A stretch of 64,000 nt of DNA, from positions 66,001-130,000 of the forward strand of contig JACEEZ010005849.1 of assembly GCA_016584305.1 (NCBI GenBank), read 5' to 3'. The notes beneath the pieces are model-generated. The model was not told the origin of the DNA, did no database searches, and was given only the letters and a program-made list of their open reading frames with translations. The DNA comes from Chionoecetes opilio. Its lineage: Eukaryota > Arthropoda > Malacostraca > Decapoda > Majidae. Shown here piece after piece: positions 1 to 10,950 of this stretch. How positions within the stretch are numbered: position 1 is the stretch's first letter; every line of letters starts with the position of its first letter. Position numbers and translations under genes: made by a program.

Positions 1-375
1 CTTACCGCAACAACGGTTTTTTTGCGTCTTGTCAGCTTCACCGTGTCACCGGGGTGCGTTTGAGAAGAAGAATTTGAGCGGATTGCGCCGTTCGGGTTTC
101 TGTACCCCTCATCAAACGCTTTTGGGCGCCTCGCAAGTGGTATGTAACAAATCCCCGCCTTTACCATGGAAACGACCTGCCACGGCTCAGACGGTGGGGC
201 TGTTTGACCTCACATTTTCCTTCTACTTGCCCTCTATCTCTGCCCAGGCACAGTACGGAAGTGGTATGCGTAGCGCTGACTCCTGACGACTATTTGATTA
301 TTGTTGTAATGGTATTGTCGCTGAAGAGGTGATATGCTAGGTATCTCTCGGGCACCGTCAAACCAACTACCGTCA
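1..375. other. Unassigned single-copy-looking DNA
   Basis: No gene is recognised. The stretch around 54-115 (GTTTGAGAAGAAGAATTTGAG and following) resembles 3265-3300 (GTTTGAGAGAGAGTTTGAGCGG), so part of it is a dispersed repeat present twice in the first 3.4 kb. An 85-codon frame runs through it but has no recognisable domain. Confidence 0.4.
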
Positions 376-601
376 ATAACACTATAGTCGCCCACTGCAC
401 TTTTGTCGCCAGCGCTAAATATTACTAATTTTAGCCATCACGATAGACTTGTATGTGCCACTGCGACAGTTACTTAATTAAACTACTGTGGCATGCATCT
501 TTAGTGGCCATACCAATTATGTATCCTGTAGTGATGCTAAAATTTCGTAATATAATGGTGCCCGTGACCGACATATATGTTCAGTGCGACTATAGTGTTA
601 T
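376..601. repeat. Short foldback (MITE-like) element
   Basis: The left end ATAACACTATAGTCGC (376-391) is an exact inverted match of the right end (586-601). The two halves stay complementary inward with gaps. The centre lies near 480, where TGCCAC..CAGT pairs with ACT..GTGGCA around a TTAATTAA core. There is no coding capacity. The structure fits a 226-bp non-autonomous foldback element; target duplications are not obvious. Confidence 0.75.
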
Positions 602-1958
602 GGCGGTAGGGTGTAGGGATACGTGAACAGGTTTATGGAAACTGTCCCATAGGATTCTCGCAGAAACACCAAAACTGAGACCCTGTCCCCGACGTGGTAC
701 ACTCGCCGACGCGGAAATTTTTTGGTAACAGTTTCCACTTGGAATAAATGACAATGAAGAATAAAGTGGTATTTCATTGTGGGATACCACCATGAACCAC
801 CTGGTAGTAATCTCTTGAATGCAGAAATACTGTTAAAAGCCTTATTAAATGTATAATGATTTGTGTACTGTAATATCATGCAATATCAAGAACTGGAACT
901 GTCGACGAAAATAGGCAGATGAACTGAAATGAAATATGAAGTGTAAATATGATTTGACTATGCTTCATGTTCGCTTTAATGTCGATTCTGTGATAAATAA
1001 TCTGTTATGGTATATGCAGGTTGTTTTCCTTTCCTCCTCTAATCATAGAGTTATGTACACATTTATTAGCTAACCTGCCACTTATAGGATATCTGAAGGC
1101 ATTTTTTACAGCACAGGACATTCTTGAAACAGACCGTCCCCATTGTTTTATATTTTTGTTTTGTCAAACATTATTATTTTCACTTATCTAAATTCTTTAC
1201 CTAAACTAATCATTGCTAAGATAACCTAGCTTTTCTAGCTAAGAAATCTGATTGTTTAGTAGCTGTTCTATTAATTATCAATCGTATTATCACATATAAT
1301 TACTGCCACATATTACACATCTGAGCTGAAAAATAACTCCTCCGCCACCCTCGCCGGGCCCTATATATGCATCCTACTAGTAAAAATATACCAATAAAAT
1401 CCTTCTTACCTATAACCTAACCTACCCTAACTGGTGGGTGAAGGACGGGGTAATTTAAGATAAGGGGTATACAGTATTTCTGTATAATTGAAAAGGTATA
1501 AATAATTTAAATCACAGCACAAGGAAATGGTAAATATGCATTTTTTCACCAATATCCCTATTAACCAATACTCCTTCTGAAATAACTGGCGGAAACATTT
1601 TAAGACAAGGGCCCACGCTAAGCTTACCCATATTTTGGCTTCTACGTATTATACTTCTGTCTTAACACACTGTTAATAATTTAATAAGTGCCGATCCTTA
1701 CTTTGCTTACATGGCCGATATTAAATTCAGGTTCCTGAGAAAAACTAGTCCAGCGAGATGCGCAATGGACGACGAGTTTGAGAAAGTAGTGCGAATCTAA
1801 GTAGTAGGTTTAACCTAGGGGTGGTCGAGGGGGACGGACCCCCCCCCCCGTTGGGTTTGTAGAGTAGGTTAGGTTAGGGCAGGTAGGTTAGTGCCCCAGC
1901 ACGAGGGGCTCGAAGAGGGGTGCTAGGTTAGGTCTGTAAGTTTGTCATTTTTTAGAAT
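602..1958. other. AT-rich DNA without recognised gene; TTAGG-like motifs
   Basis: No convincing coding region. Two overlapping minus-strand frames at 590-879 share no recognisable domain. Around 1410-1430 and 1863-1935 there are short TAACCTAACCTACCC and TAGGTTAGGTTAGG motifs. They resemble the arthropod telomere unit but have only two or three copies, so they are interstitial and not a telomere. Confidence 0.4.
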
Positions 1959-2400
1959 AAAGGCTCAAACTCCTATCTTCTTCTTATAGCCAACAAGCTT
2001 GGGGACATGGGGGAAAACCCGGGTTTTTGGGTGGGGGAGCACACACATAAGGGAAATATGGCCCCCACAAAAAAATCCTTAAACTAGGGAAATTTCCCTA
2101 GTTCATGGACTTTATCGGGGAAATATTTTCCCTTATATGTGTGCTCCCCCACAAAAGGAGCACACTCTAAGGAAATATGGCTCCCCACAAAAAATCCCTA
2201 AACTATGGAAATTTCCCTAGTACATAGACTTTAAGGGGGGAAATTTTTCCCCGATAAATTCATAACTAGGGAAAATATCCTTTAGGGATTTTTTGTGGGG
2301 GCCATATTTCCCTGATGTGTGCTCCCCACCCAAAAACCCCGGTTTCCCACCATGTCCCCAAGCTTGTTGGCTATAAGAAGAAGATAGAGGTGAGCCTTTG
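1959..2400. repeat. Foldback element, about 440 bp
   Basis: The arm AAGGCTCAAACTCCTATC (near 1961), followed by TTCTTCTTATAGCCAACAAG, is matched in inverted orientation at about 2355-2399. Further inverted pairs lie inside (GGGAAATATGG..CCATATTTCCC, AACTAGGG..CCCTAGTT), so the element is a nested palindrome. No coding capacity. Non-autonomous DNA element or foldback repeat. Confidence 0.75.
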
Positions 2401-2945
2401 TTTTTAAGATTTACCTAACTGGGGGGCTACACCATCCAGACTAAACTAACCTAGCTAACCTGGGCATTAAATTACATAACCTTAGCTCATGAGGCAGGGG
2501 TTTCGCTCACCCCCAGACCTTTCTTGTTATTTTTTATTTTTTATTCCTGCCGGCGGTAAATGTGCAGTTTCACCAATACTCTCCTGGCATAACGGGGGGA
2601 GCTGTTCTCCCCCAGAACCCCCACTTGTTAACAAACCTAACCTGGGAAATTGATTACGCAACCTTACCTCACTCCCCCAGACCACCTTGTGTTATTTTTT
2701 GTTTTGGGTCAAAAATACTCCTTAGCGATGAGAACGAAACGTGCAGGATATTTAAACCCAGCGATCGTGTATTGGTTTAAACTGCACATATACCCTGCCG
2801 GCTATTGTAGGGGTTAGAAATACTCCTTATGAGAATGAAACGTTCAGGATATCTAAAACCACCGATCTTGTATTGGTTTAAACTGCAAATATATTAAAAA
2901 AAATACTAGGAAATACCTAATGCTTATATAAGGGGATGTATTGTG
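2401..2945. repeat. Degenerate CCTAACC-rich direct repeats
   Basis: Two direct copies are visible: GAACGAAACGTGCAGGATAT and its continuation (2731-2797), and GAATGAAACGTTCAGGATAT with its continuation (2832-2893). Both end in TTGGTTTAAACTGCA. A second motif (AACCTAACCTGGGAAATTGA-like) occurs around 2450-2480 and 2633-2660. This is dispersed repeat sequence without a gene. Confidence 0.55.
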
Positions 2946-3659
2946 AACTTTAATAAATGTATCTCCCTCCACTGTTCATTGGACCACTATAATATCGTAA
3001 ATTATCACTCCAATTTACTGTATTTTCATTATTAATTATAAGTAGGCTCCAGTACAGTACTTAGCAGTGCATGTCAATGCATGCTGCGGGATAACATTGT
3101 AGTCTTTCGACTGTAATTGGCAGGAATAGCATAAATTTGTCTCAAATTCGTCTCTGTTTGGGCGGCCATTGTTGTTGTCATAACGTCACACCTCGCAAAG
3201 CGCCCAAGGTTTTGACTTGGGCGCTCGGTGGCAACTCGAACGGCCCGCCCGAGTCGCGCACAGGCGTTTGAGAGAGAGTTTGAGCGGATCGCACCACTCA
3301 AATTTTTCCTCTCAAACTCACCCCTGGAGTCGGTGCGCGGGAGAGAAAACAGAATCGCTGAACTTTTTTCTGTACGGCGTACAGTAGCATTCTGTATCGT
3401 ACAGAATGCCTTAGTGAACGCACCCCTGGGTTGTGTGGTGGGGCCGAGGGCGTAACATTATAATCATTATGACCATCACCATCATTGCAACTAACCTCGT
3501 TATTATTGATATCTCATTTACGCTTTCCTGTTCTCACAACTTTTATTTGCCTTACGTATCATCATTCATATTTCCACTTGATGTTGCAGGTCCCAGTTCG
3601 GTCCTGGCAAGAAACACGGTCTTAGCGTTGATACAAAAATATTCTTTCGTCAACACGCA
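2946..3659. other. Unassigned DNA
   Basis: No recognised gene. Around 3262-3350 there is an imperfect hairpin (GTTTGAGAGAGA against TCTCAAAC). The overlapping frames on both strands at 3074-3455 have no recognisable domain and one end falls in the repeat shared with the window start. Confidence 0.35.
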
Positions 3660-3760
3660 ATGAACAGGCTTTTTGGGCAGCTTTCCAAAGGCCTGTGTAG
3701 CCGCCTGTCATCCTCCCCGACGGGCGCCTTCCGCCGACTACATCTTTCCCAAGCCTCCAA
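3660..3760 (+). CDS. Candidate first coding exon with mitochondrial presequence-like N-terminus
   Basis: From an ATG at 3660 the frame encodes about 34 residues (start MNRLFGQLSKGLCSRLSS). It is rich in Arg, Ser and Leu with no Asp or Glu, as expected of an amphipathic mitochondrial targeting peptide. The frame meets GTGGGT at 3761, a plausible splice donor, and then a stop a few codons on. Downstream is microsatellite, so the rest of the gene would have to lie beyond it. The short conserved-looking frame between two low-complexity regions is the only reason to call it. The gene cannot be named, and chance is a real alternative. Confidence 0.3.
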
Positions 3761-3879
3761 GTGGGTGTTCATACTAAACTGCTTGCATAACTGATATTAA
3801 CCCTTTTTTGTCTGTTACTAGTTTTGTTGTTGTTGTTATAATTTTTTATTTAAATTTTTTAAATACTATTTGCATTGTT

Positions 3880-3883
3880 GTTA

Positions 3884-3925
<42 letters not shown>

Positions 3926-4440
3926 GAAATAATATCTATCACATCATCATTACTGTTTCATTATTAATTTTTATCTCTATAATTTTATTAAATAATAATT
4001 ATTTTATTATTTGTGTTTTCGTCAGCATTTTTATTTCATTATTATTAATATCAATATTTGGTTATCATCATTATAATTATAATAATAATACTTATTATTA
4101 TTACAATCATTATTATTATAATTATGATTATTATTACCAGTATTATTACTTTTATCATGATAATTCGTTTTATTATCATTTTCATTGTTATTTTTATTAT
4201 TACCATCATAATTATTAATGTTAGTATTTCTATTAAATATTATTATTATTATTTATATAATCATTATCATTATTGTTATTGCAATTATCAATATTAGTTT
4301 TCTTATATTATCATCATAATCATCATCATCATTATCATAATAATTGATATTTTAATTATAATTATTATTGTAATAATTACTATCATTATTAGTATTTTCA
4401 TTATTATTATCATAATCACTATTTGTTATTATAATTATCC
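3880..4440. repeat. ATT/TTA trinucleotide-rich low-complexity block
   Basis: A pure (ATT)n run of about 35 bases at 3890-3924 is followed by about 500 bases of degenerate ATT, ATC and AAT triplets. The I/F/Y-rich 79-codon frame at 4058-4297 is just its translation. Confidence 0.9.
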
Positions 4441-4450
4441 CTAGTTTCAG

Positions 4451-5911
4451 TACTATAGTCTATTCACTTAAGCTGGATTCCTGGGAGCGGCTCGATGCCT
4501 AGGCGAGTATGTAACGACGTCGCTGATTGGCTGATAGCCTCGGGCAGGGTGGCGATGGTGGTGGTACTTGCCTGGCCGCAACCCAAAACCCTTGCGTTGC
4601 CTCAGAAAAATATTCATATTTCTTGGCTTTACTCATCTCTTACACAAGATAGGCCTATTTTGTTTGCAGCAGTAAATCAGGCAGTGATTGTTCAACAACA
4701 ACACGCCATTCATAACTCAATAGGGTAAAAAATAAAGTCATGACTGACTATCAGAAGAGTAGGCGGACTTTTAGGTTTTCAGTGCATTGAAATGTTGTAC
4801 TCCTACCCGATATAACCAAGCTACCAGATAATATTTATGAAAGCTGAGTTTACCATCGTGTTCATAATACATTGCTGCATATCATGAGCATAAAAAAAAT
4901 ACAGTAAGACTACACTAATATTAAGATAATTAAAGGAAAGTAAAAGAGTGTATAAACATTATTTCTTGCTTATTTTGCTTCAACTCGCTCTAACTCCATA
5001 AGTTTTGGTCACATTCAATTTTCAAGAACTGTTTCAAAATCCTTATACTTTTCCGCTTCCTGTGGTATGTAGCACGTACCAATAAGGAAAAGAGTAGGTG
5101 GTCAAAATGGCTAAGAAAGTTAAAACTACTACTGCAAACTGGCACAGTGACGGGTGAGCATTGCTCCCTATATAGGAGAGACTGTTTTCGGGAGAGCTAT
5201 CAGAGGCTCCACCCGTCACGGCACCAGTTTGAAACAGTTTAACTTTCTTAGCCATTTTGACCACCTACTCTTTTCCTTATTGGTACGTGCTACATACCAC
5301 AGGAAGCGGAAAAGTATAAGGATTTTGAAACAGTTCTTGAAAATTGAATGTGACTAAAACTTATGGAGTTAGAGCGAGTTGAAGCAAACTAAGCAAGAAA
5401 TAATGTTTATACACTCTTTTACTTTCCTTCAATTATCTTAATATTAGTGTATTCTTACTGTAATTTTTTTATACTCATGATATGCAACAATGTATTATGA
5501 ACACGATGGTAGGCTCAGCTTTCATAAATATTATCTGGTAGCTTGGTTATATCGGGTAGGAGTACAACATTTCAATGCACTGAAAACCTAAAAGTTTGCC
5601 TACTCTTGTGATAGTCAGTCATGACTTTATTTTTTACCCTATTGAGTTATGAATGGCCTGTTGTTGTTGAACAATCACTGCCTGATTTACTGATGCAAAC
5701 AAAATAGGTCTATCTTGTGTAAGAGATGAGTAAAGCCAAGAAATATGAATATTTTTCTGAGGCAACGCAAGGGTTTTGGGTTGCGGCGAGGCAAGTACCA
5801 TCCCCATCGCCACCCAGCCCGAGTCTATCAGCCAATCAGCGACGTCCTTACAAACTCGGCTAGGCAGCGAGCAGCTTCCAAGAATCCAGCTTAAGTGAAT
5901 AGACTATAGTA
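4451..5911. repeat. Large foldback element, 1.46 kb, arms of about 0.7 kb
   Basis: TACTATAGTCTATTCACTTA at 4451 is an exact inverted match of the sequence ending at 5911. The arms remain nearly complementary with scattered substitutions up to GTGACGGGTG (about 5148-5157) and CACCCGTCAC (5210-5219), leaving a loop of about 52 bp. No protein is recognised in the arms. Scattered substitutions between arms argue against a simple read-through sequencing artefact. The right end abuts a GCAAAGCC-family repeat directly. Confidence 0.85.
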
Positions 5912-7481
5912 GCAAAGCCGCCCTCCCGGCGGACTTTTTGGCTAGCTCCTGCGGAGTGGCCTCTTGGCCTTCGGCCCACCACCTGTAAAATTGGTGGGCC
6001 GAAGGCCCACCAAACACAGACTCTCCAGATAGCCCTTCTAACTCTCCTGAATCATGGATGAAGAAATTTATCTATAACGCCCTACCGCATCCCCCCCACC
6101 CATTCACTCACCCATTACCAATCCCACACACCATTCACTCAGCCCATTTTAGAAAATAATCACCGCATGCACCTCCCACCTATTCCCTCACCCATCCACC
6201 CCATCACACCCCACCCATTCCACTCACCATCACCCCACACCTATGTATGTTTTATTAAACTTATTAAGGGCATTCCCATCACCCCCACGCCATTCACTCA
6301 CCCATTACCCATCACCCCTACAATCAAGGTTTCCTCAAATTAGAGAGACTGAAACTCGAGAATGCCAGTGGTCGCTGGCAGTTTTAACTCAAGGTTGTCT
6401 ACTGTGTTTTGCTCCGCGCTACTATTTTTCCATAAATTAATTTCGCGATAACATTGATGCACCGCATCTGATACCAAAATGGATATAATTTCTTCTGTTG
6501 TTCTACTAATTATATGGGAGTGACATTCATTACGATGGTGAACGTTCTATATAAGCACTTTAATGCAATTACTCGCCTCGAGTAGCAAAGCTTAATATAT
6601 TTTTTTACATGTATATTTTGGGCATGTAAATTTGGGTGATGTTCACATTGTTTTCTAAGACAGTACTGCTACGTCTGGCAAACGCTTTCAAAATACAGTA
6701 AGCAAGGCCCTTGGAAAAACGAAGAATAAAGAATGCAGAAATCGGCTTGTTGCTGCGACAATGTAGGTTATATTGTGGAGGCGACACGCCCCGCGGCGGG
6801 GAGTGGTGGGCGGGGAGATTGTGGCGGGAAGATTGAATCAAAACATTGCTACTCACGCGTCGACTCATTGCACTTCCAGTCTTTTTATCTGTTGATACAC
6901 ATAATAACAGAAAACTTATGACTGCCTATGTATAAGATACTTCTAAAACATACGTTATTGACTATATAATATCATAGAGTTAACATGTACCTCGCCTCCT
7001 CAACTATAACCTACTTGGTTATTTGGTTTAATTCATGTTTTACAGACTCAGGCTTATTTTTTTTTCTATAAATATACATATCGAAGAAAATCGTTTCTTT
7101 AAAATTATACCTTTTGTGTTTTAAGTGCAGTGGAATAGCCATATTTTTTTCGTTCAAGTTGACCGAAACTTTTTCACCAAAATTGTGAGTTTAAAACTGC
7201 CAGCGACCACTGGCATTTCCGGAGTTGCATTCTCTCTAATTCTCGCAGCCCACATTTTTTTTCAACAACTCTCGCTAATAGGCGCTAAAAAAAAAGAAAA
7301 AAACAGTGATCGGATCCTCTCATAAGTGAGCTTAAAAGTTGCCCCTGGTCGAGCTGGTTCCAAAACTGTGCCATATATGCGGTGCCTATATGCGTGCCCC
7401 AATGTGCGGCTTGGGCCACGGGGGTGGGCACCTATCCGACACACACACACACACAAACTGTTCGCTTATATTCTTATAGAT
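5912..7481 (+). mobile_element. GCAAAGCC interspersed family, copy A (interrupted)
   Basis: It starts with GCAAAGCCGCCC, hairpin-forming GGTGGGCCGAAGGCCCACC (5990-6010) and CCAGATAGCCC. It continues through CCCATTCACTCACCCATTAC tandem-like pyrimidine repeats and resumes after an insertion at about 7240 with CTCGCTAATAGGC, the GTGATCGGATC block and CACACACA. It ends in TTCGCTTATATTCTTATAG. The same order occurs in five other copies in this window. The tail layout resembles 3' UTRs of RTE-clade LINEs or their non-autonomous derivatives. That class assignment is inference; no ORF is present. Confidence 0.75.
6338..7239 (+). mobile_element. TIR element nested in copy A (MITE-like, copy 1)
   Basis: The left terminus AATTAGAGAGACTG, followed by GCCAGTGGTCGCTGGCAGTTTTAA, is inverted at 7193-7239 (TTAAAACTGCCAGCGACCACTGGC, then CTCTCTAATT). 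The interrupted host repeat reads CCTCAATTCTCGCC in intact copies, so AATT is duplicated at the insertion. The element is about 0.9 kb and has no recognisable transposase. A second copy in opposite orientation lies at 46839-47661. Confidence 0.8.
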
Positions 7482-8515
7482 GTACTTTATTATGCATCAA
7501 TTTCCACTTACGCGTATACCACTGGATCGGCCCTCAAGAGCTGCATCTTGTAATGTTCCATACCATTTTTGTCCTTACGTTTATGGTTACTGTGATTTAA
7601 TGTAAATGTGATTTTTCAAAAAAAATTCCTGGGCAATAAGGAATAGCCTGCAGATTTTGGGAAATAAATAGATCCCATTCTGATGAAATCGGTTTTATGG
7701 GGGCTTTATACTGATGCCCGATCACGAATTCTGGTCTTTGTTTGCCGATATTTGATTCTAAAACGCAATTGTTTTTCCTCTGTAAGCGTATGTACCCCTA
7801 TAAATGCATACACACTTATTCGATCTCCACGAATATTCATCACTGGGAACATTACATTGATAACAAGTCATTTATACTGTAATTACTGCACGATTTTACT
7901 GAGATCATTCTTACGTATATATGTAAATAAAAAAATTTCAACTTTCTGGCTGCAAAATTACTCAAAAATTTTGGCCTACTTCGGCTTTTAGAATTTTTCC
8001 TACCAAACTATTGACCTAAAAAAAAAATGCCCTAAATATCTTTTGTCTAGTTTTGACTGATCTACGCAATGGCACAGTCAGTTTAGTCCCTAACATGTCA
8101 ACGTTCTCGAGATATATCGTTTTTTTAAAAGTTTTTACAAAACATGATTTTGTGGCTTTTTATTCATAACATTTACTTCCGCGTATACCCTGGCTCGGCC
8201 CTCAGAGCTGCATCTTTTATATGTTCAATACCATTTTATCCTTACTTTATGGTTACTGTGATATTTATGAAAATTGAATTTAAAAAAAAAAAAAATCTTC
8301 AGCTCTTAAGCTTATTTATCCCCCTTATTTCATACAAACATTATATATCTCCACACTAATATTCATCAACGGGGAAATTATCATTATAATGTTAATTTTT
8401 CACACTTCCTTCTACACAATTGTACCTAAGAATATTTTTTTACGTAGCATACATACATAAAATATAAAAATTCGCCAAAAATTTTCTCCCAAATTTTGCG
8501 ATACGTGACACACAC
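7482..8515. repeat. Tandem duplication of an AT-rich segment
   Basis: 7505-7605 (CGCGTATACCACTGGATCGG .. TATGGTTACTGTGAT) recurs at 8172-8265 (CGCGTATACCCTGGCTCGG .. TATGGTTACTGTGAT). Downstream features (CACTTATTCGATCTCCACG against the ATATCTCCACACTAATATTC region; TCAAAAATTTTGGCC against CCAAAAATTTTCTCCC) follow in the same order. So about 500 bp and about 360 bp are diverged direct copies. No gene seen. Confidence 0.65.
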
Positions 8516-8529
8516 ACTGCGTTGGCTAC

Positions 8530-8665
8530 TATATATATATTATAGCTATATATATATATATATATATTATTATATAATAATAGGGTTATTAATTATATAT
8601 TAATTAGCTAGTATATATATATAACTTTATATCGTAATATATATTCTATATAACACAACTAAGAA
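8530..8665. repeat. AT-dinucleotide low-complexity tract
   Basis: Imperfect (TA)n runs and TATATTA blocks with one interruption of GCTAGTATATA. Confidence 0.9.
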
Positions 8666-8699
8666 AACGATGGAATATAGAAATTATTTACCAGTCTAT

Positions 8700-9590
8700 C
8701 TATAGCTTGAAACGTATTCTGAGCGTATGTTTGAACGTACGTTCCAGCCTATGTTGCTCTCAAAGCTTTGGAACTCAGTGCTCGTGGAGTCACTCTGGAA
8801 ATCTTTCTGCGACTTCGCAAGGATTCCTGCAAGGACTATTGTTTGATGACTGGTCTGTAATATGGACTGCAGATTGATTGTGAGGTGTGGGGGAGGTGTA
8901 TCCACTGCTTTCCTATTAATACAGGAGTGAGGCAATGTTGCGTGCTTGCCCCATCACTTTTCACACTTTATGGACGCGGAATTGGGCAAAGTTTGTAATC
9001 AAAGTGATTGTGGAGCATCCCTCGGTAACACCACGATCACTTATATTGTTTTTTTGCCGATGATGCAGTAATCTTTGCTTGAGTCGCTGGAGGTACTGTT
9101 GATGGCTCTCGAGGTGCTGGCGAAGCGGAAAAGCTTTGGGACTTTTGGTCTCCTGACTTAAGACCAAGGTCTGGTGTTTGGAGGCTTACTAGATGAAACA
9201 GTACAGTCCTGTTCATGCGTGCGGCGAGGACTTGAGATCTTTGGAAAATTTAACATCCTTACTAGCGCATCCTAATGACGGCGGCTACGACAAGAAGTCT
9301 AACGGCGGATTGGCATAGCCCACGGTTTATGGACTCGCTCAGACGGAGGTATTTGGCGTTGTCGAGTACCTGTTGCAGGGAGGACAAAGATCCGGATCTT
9401 CAAGCGCTGTGATCCCCTGTCTTCTCTATGGTTTTGAGACATGGACACTAAATAGCGATTTGAAGAGACGAATCGATGCCTTTGGAAATAAGTGTCTTCG
9501 CAGAATCATGGGGTATCGCTGGGATGATTACCTGTCAAATCAGCGATTGCACCGTGAGACTGAATCAAGCCTATTACCTGCATAGTTTCA
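8700..9590 (+). pseudogene. Degenerate non-LTR retrotransposon reverse transcriptase
   Basis: Reverse-transcriptase blocks are readable across several frames: a GVRQxCVLAPSLF-type motif (about 8925-8960), the catalytic ADDA core written TTGCCGATGATGCAG (about 9054-9070), and the C-terminal thumb motif LLYGFETWTLNSDLKRRID (9420-9480) followed by LRRIMGYRWDDYLSNQRL. In LINEs this order runs palm, catalytic aspartates, thumb. Frameshifts separate the blocks and a stop follows FGLLT, so it is dead. The ETWTL..LRRI..YRW signature is common in invertebrate LINEs. I do not assign the clade. Copying RNA into DNA was its original role. Confidence 0.85.
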
Positions 9591-9597
9591 TAGTACC

Positions 9598-10145
9598 TAT
9601 AGTTTTTAAGCATTGAACAAAACAAGGTTTGCTTAGCCGCCCCAATCAGAAGTTATAGAAAGATCAGAAGTTAGGCGCTGTGTGGCATCTCTCCGTGAAT
9701 CATTTAGTTCTTTTTGAGATGGACTTCTAATAAACGACGTTGAAAAATGTAGGGGAGAATCATCAACGTAGGAGTGGACAATGAACCGTTAGGATAAGAA
9801 AAATTACCGTATACTGTACAGTAGCTGCAATAGTACGGTTTGAAAGGAAACTCAAGATCAAGGTGCAGAGAGCATGATAGAAACGAGTGAGGGTAGTTTG
9901 GAAGTTAAAGATTTGTGCCAAACTCTATCAATTATTTTTTGGATATGTTAGGGCACAGCAAAGGCTTCACCGAAACCCCTAAATAGGAGGACCAAGATTC
10001 AGTCAGGAAAACTAGAAGATCTCCAGTAGATCGCCCTTTACGGAAACCGTACTGACGATCAGATAGAAGATTGTGAGCAGATAGATGCTTTAAGGATCTT
10101 ATTAAGTATATAACCCTTCAAGAGTGGAGTGACAAGACACCTCCC
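9598..10145 (+). repeat. Dispersed repeat unit shared with 32480-33110
   Basis: GCATTGAACAAAACAAGGTT .. CGTTGAAAAATG .. GGAGTGGACAATG at 9610-9782 matches GGATTGAACAAAAACAAGGT .. CGTTGAAAAATG .. GGAATGGGCATT at 32490-32660 in the same orientation. The match continues weakly to about 10130. Both copies lie beside CR1/L2-like RT fragments, so this is probably part of a LINE or of a repeat that accompanies it. No readable protein. Confidence 0.6.
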
Positions 10146-10189
10146 GAACTAAATTGCTCCAACCGCCACGCATGCTTATACACACATAA

Positions 10190-10950
10190 TATGCTAATAC
10201 ACTTCTTCAGTTAGGCCACACTTATAATATGCCGTTCAGTTCTGGTCCGCTCTGGTTTCGTAAAAGATGCAGCCAAATTAGAAATCAGTTCAAAGAAAGA
10301 GCGACCAAACTGATTCCTATCTTGCGAAATTCAATCTTATGAAGAGAGGTTTTTGAAACTACTTGTGTTCCTTTAAAGAATCGTAGGATCAGTGGGGGAC
10401 TTGATATAATTTTTTTAAGATCCCTACATATTTTGATATCATTATTCGGTAAACCTATTCAAAGCTTTTCCTCAGGTGCGACACAAAAACAACGGTTTCA
10501 ACTGCATGGTCAGCGTTTCATCTAGATCTCCGAAAAAAATTCTGAATGTCAGATTGTTACCCAAAGGAAACACAATTAACAGCTATTTTTGTTCCGAAGC
10601 TACATATTAATGTTTACCCCAATAACTACATTTAAAAACACTGGACGCGTGCTGTAAAGCAAATGGGTTTTTTGATATTTCCCCGCGAGTTATATTATTG
10701 ACATCTCCCGGTTGATTAGTGTTAGTGGTACGTAGTCTTAGTTAGCGATGCTTCATTCCTCTCATTCTTCACTATGAAACTAAAGATTTTCTAATATATT
10801 AAAATACTAATATATTCGTATCTTCTTTAGGGGCCTTTTCCAACTGTTCTCTTACATGTTTGATAGTTAGTAGTATGTAGTTCAGCAGATACCCTCGTTG
10901 TAGACCAATAGGTCTCCTGGTATCTATTCTTCCTATGTTCTTCCTATGTA
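10190..10950 (+). pseudogene. 3' end of a CR1-like LINE (RT C-terminus and 3' UTR)
   Basis: 10203-10240 encodes a VRPHLEYAVQFWSAL-type motif, then ATKLIPIL (about 10305) and RISGGLDII (about 10385). This is the canonical order of the RT C-terminal region in CR1-superfamily LINEs (VRPHLEYA.Q.W, ATK.I..L, RR..GDLI). A decayed LHGQRF motif lies near 10500. The 3' UTR ends at about 10920-10950 with tandem TTCTTCCTATG. Short tandem octamer-like tails such as this are typical of CR1 elements. Frameshifts and a stop after NSIL disable it. Confidence 0.75.

Noticed and set aside
1861..1935. TAGGTTAGG motifs as a telomere
   Set aside because: Only two or three TTAGG-like units, in the middle of ordinary sequence.
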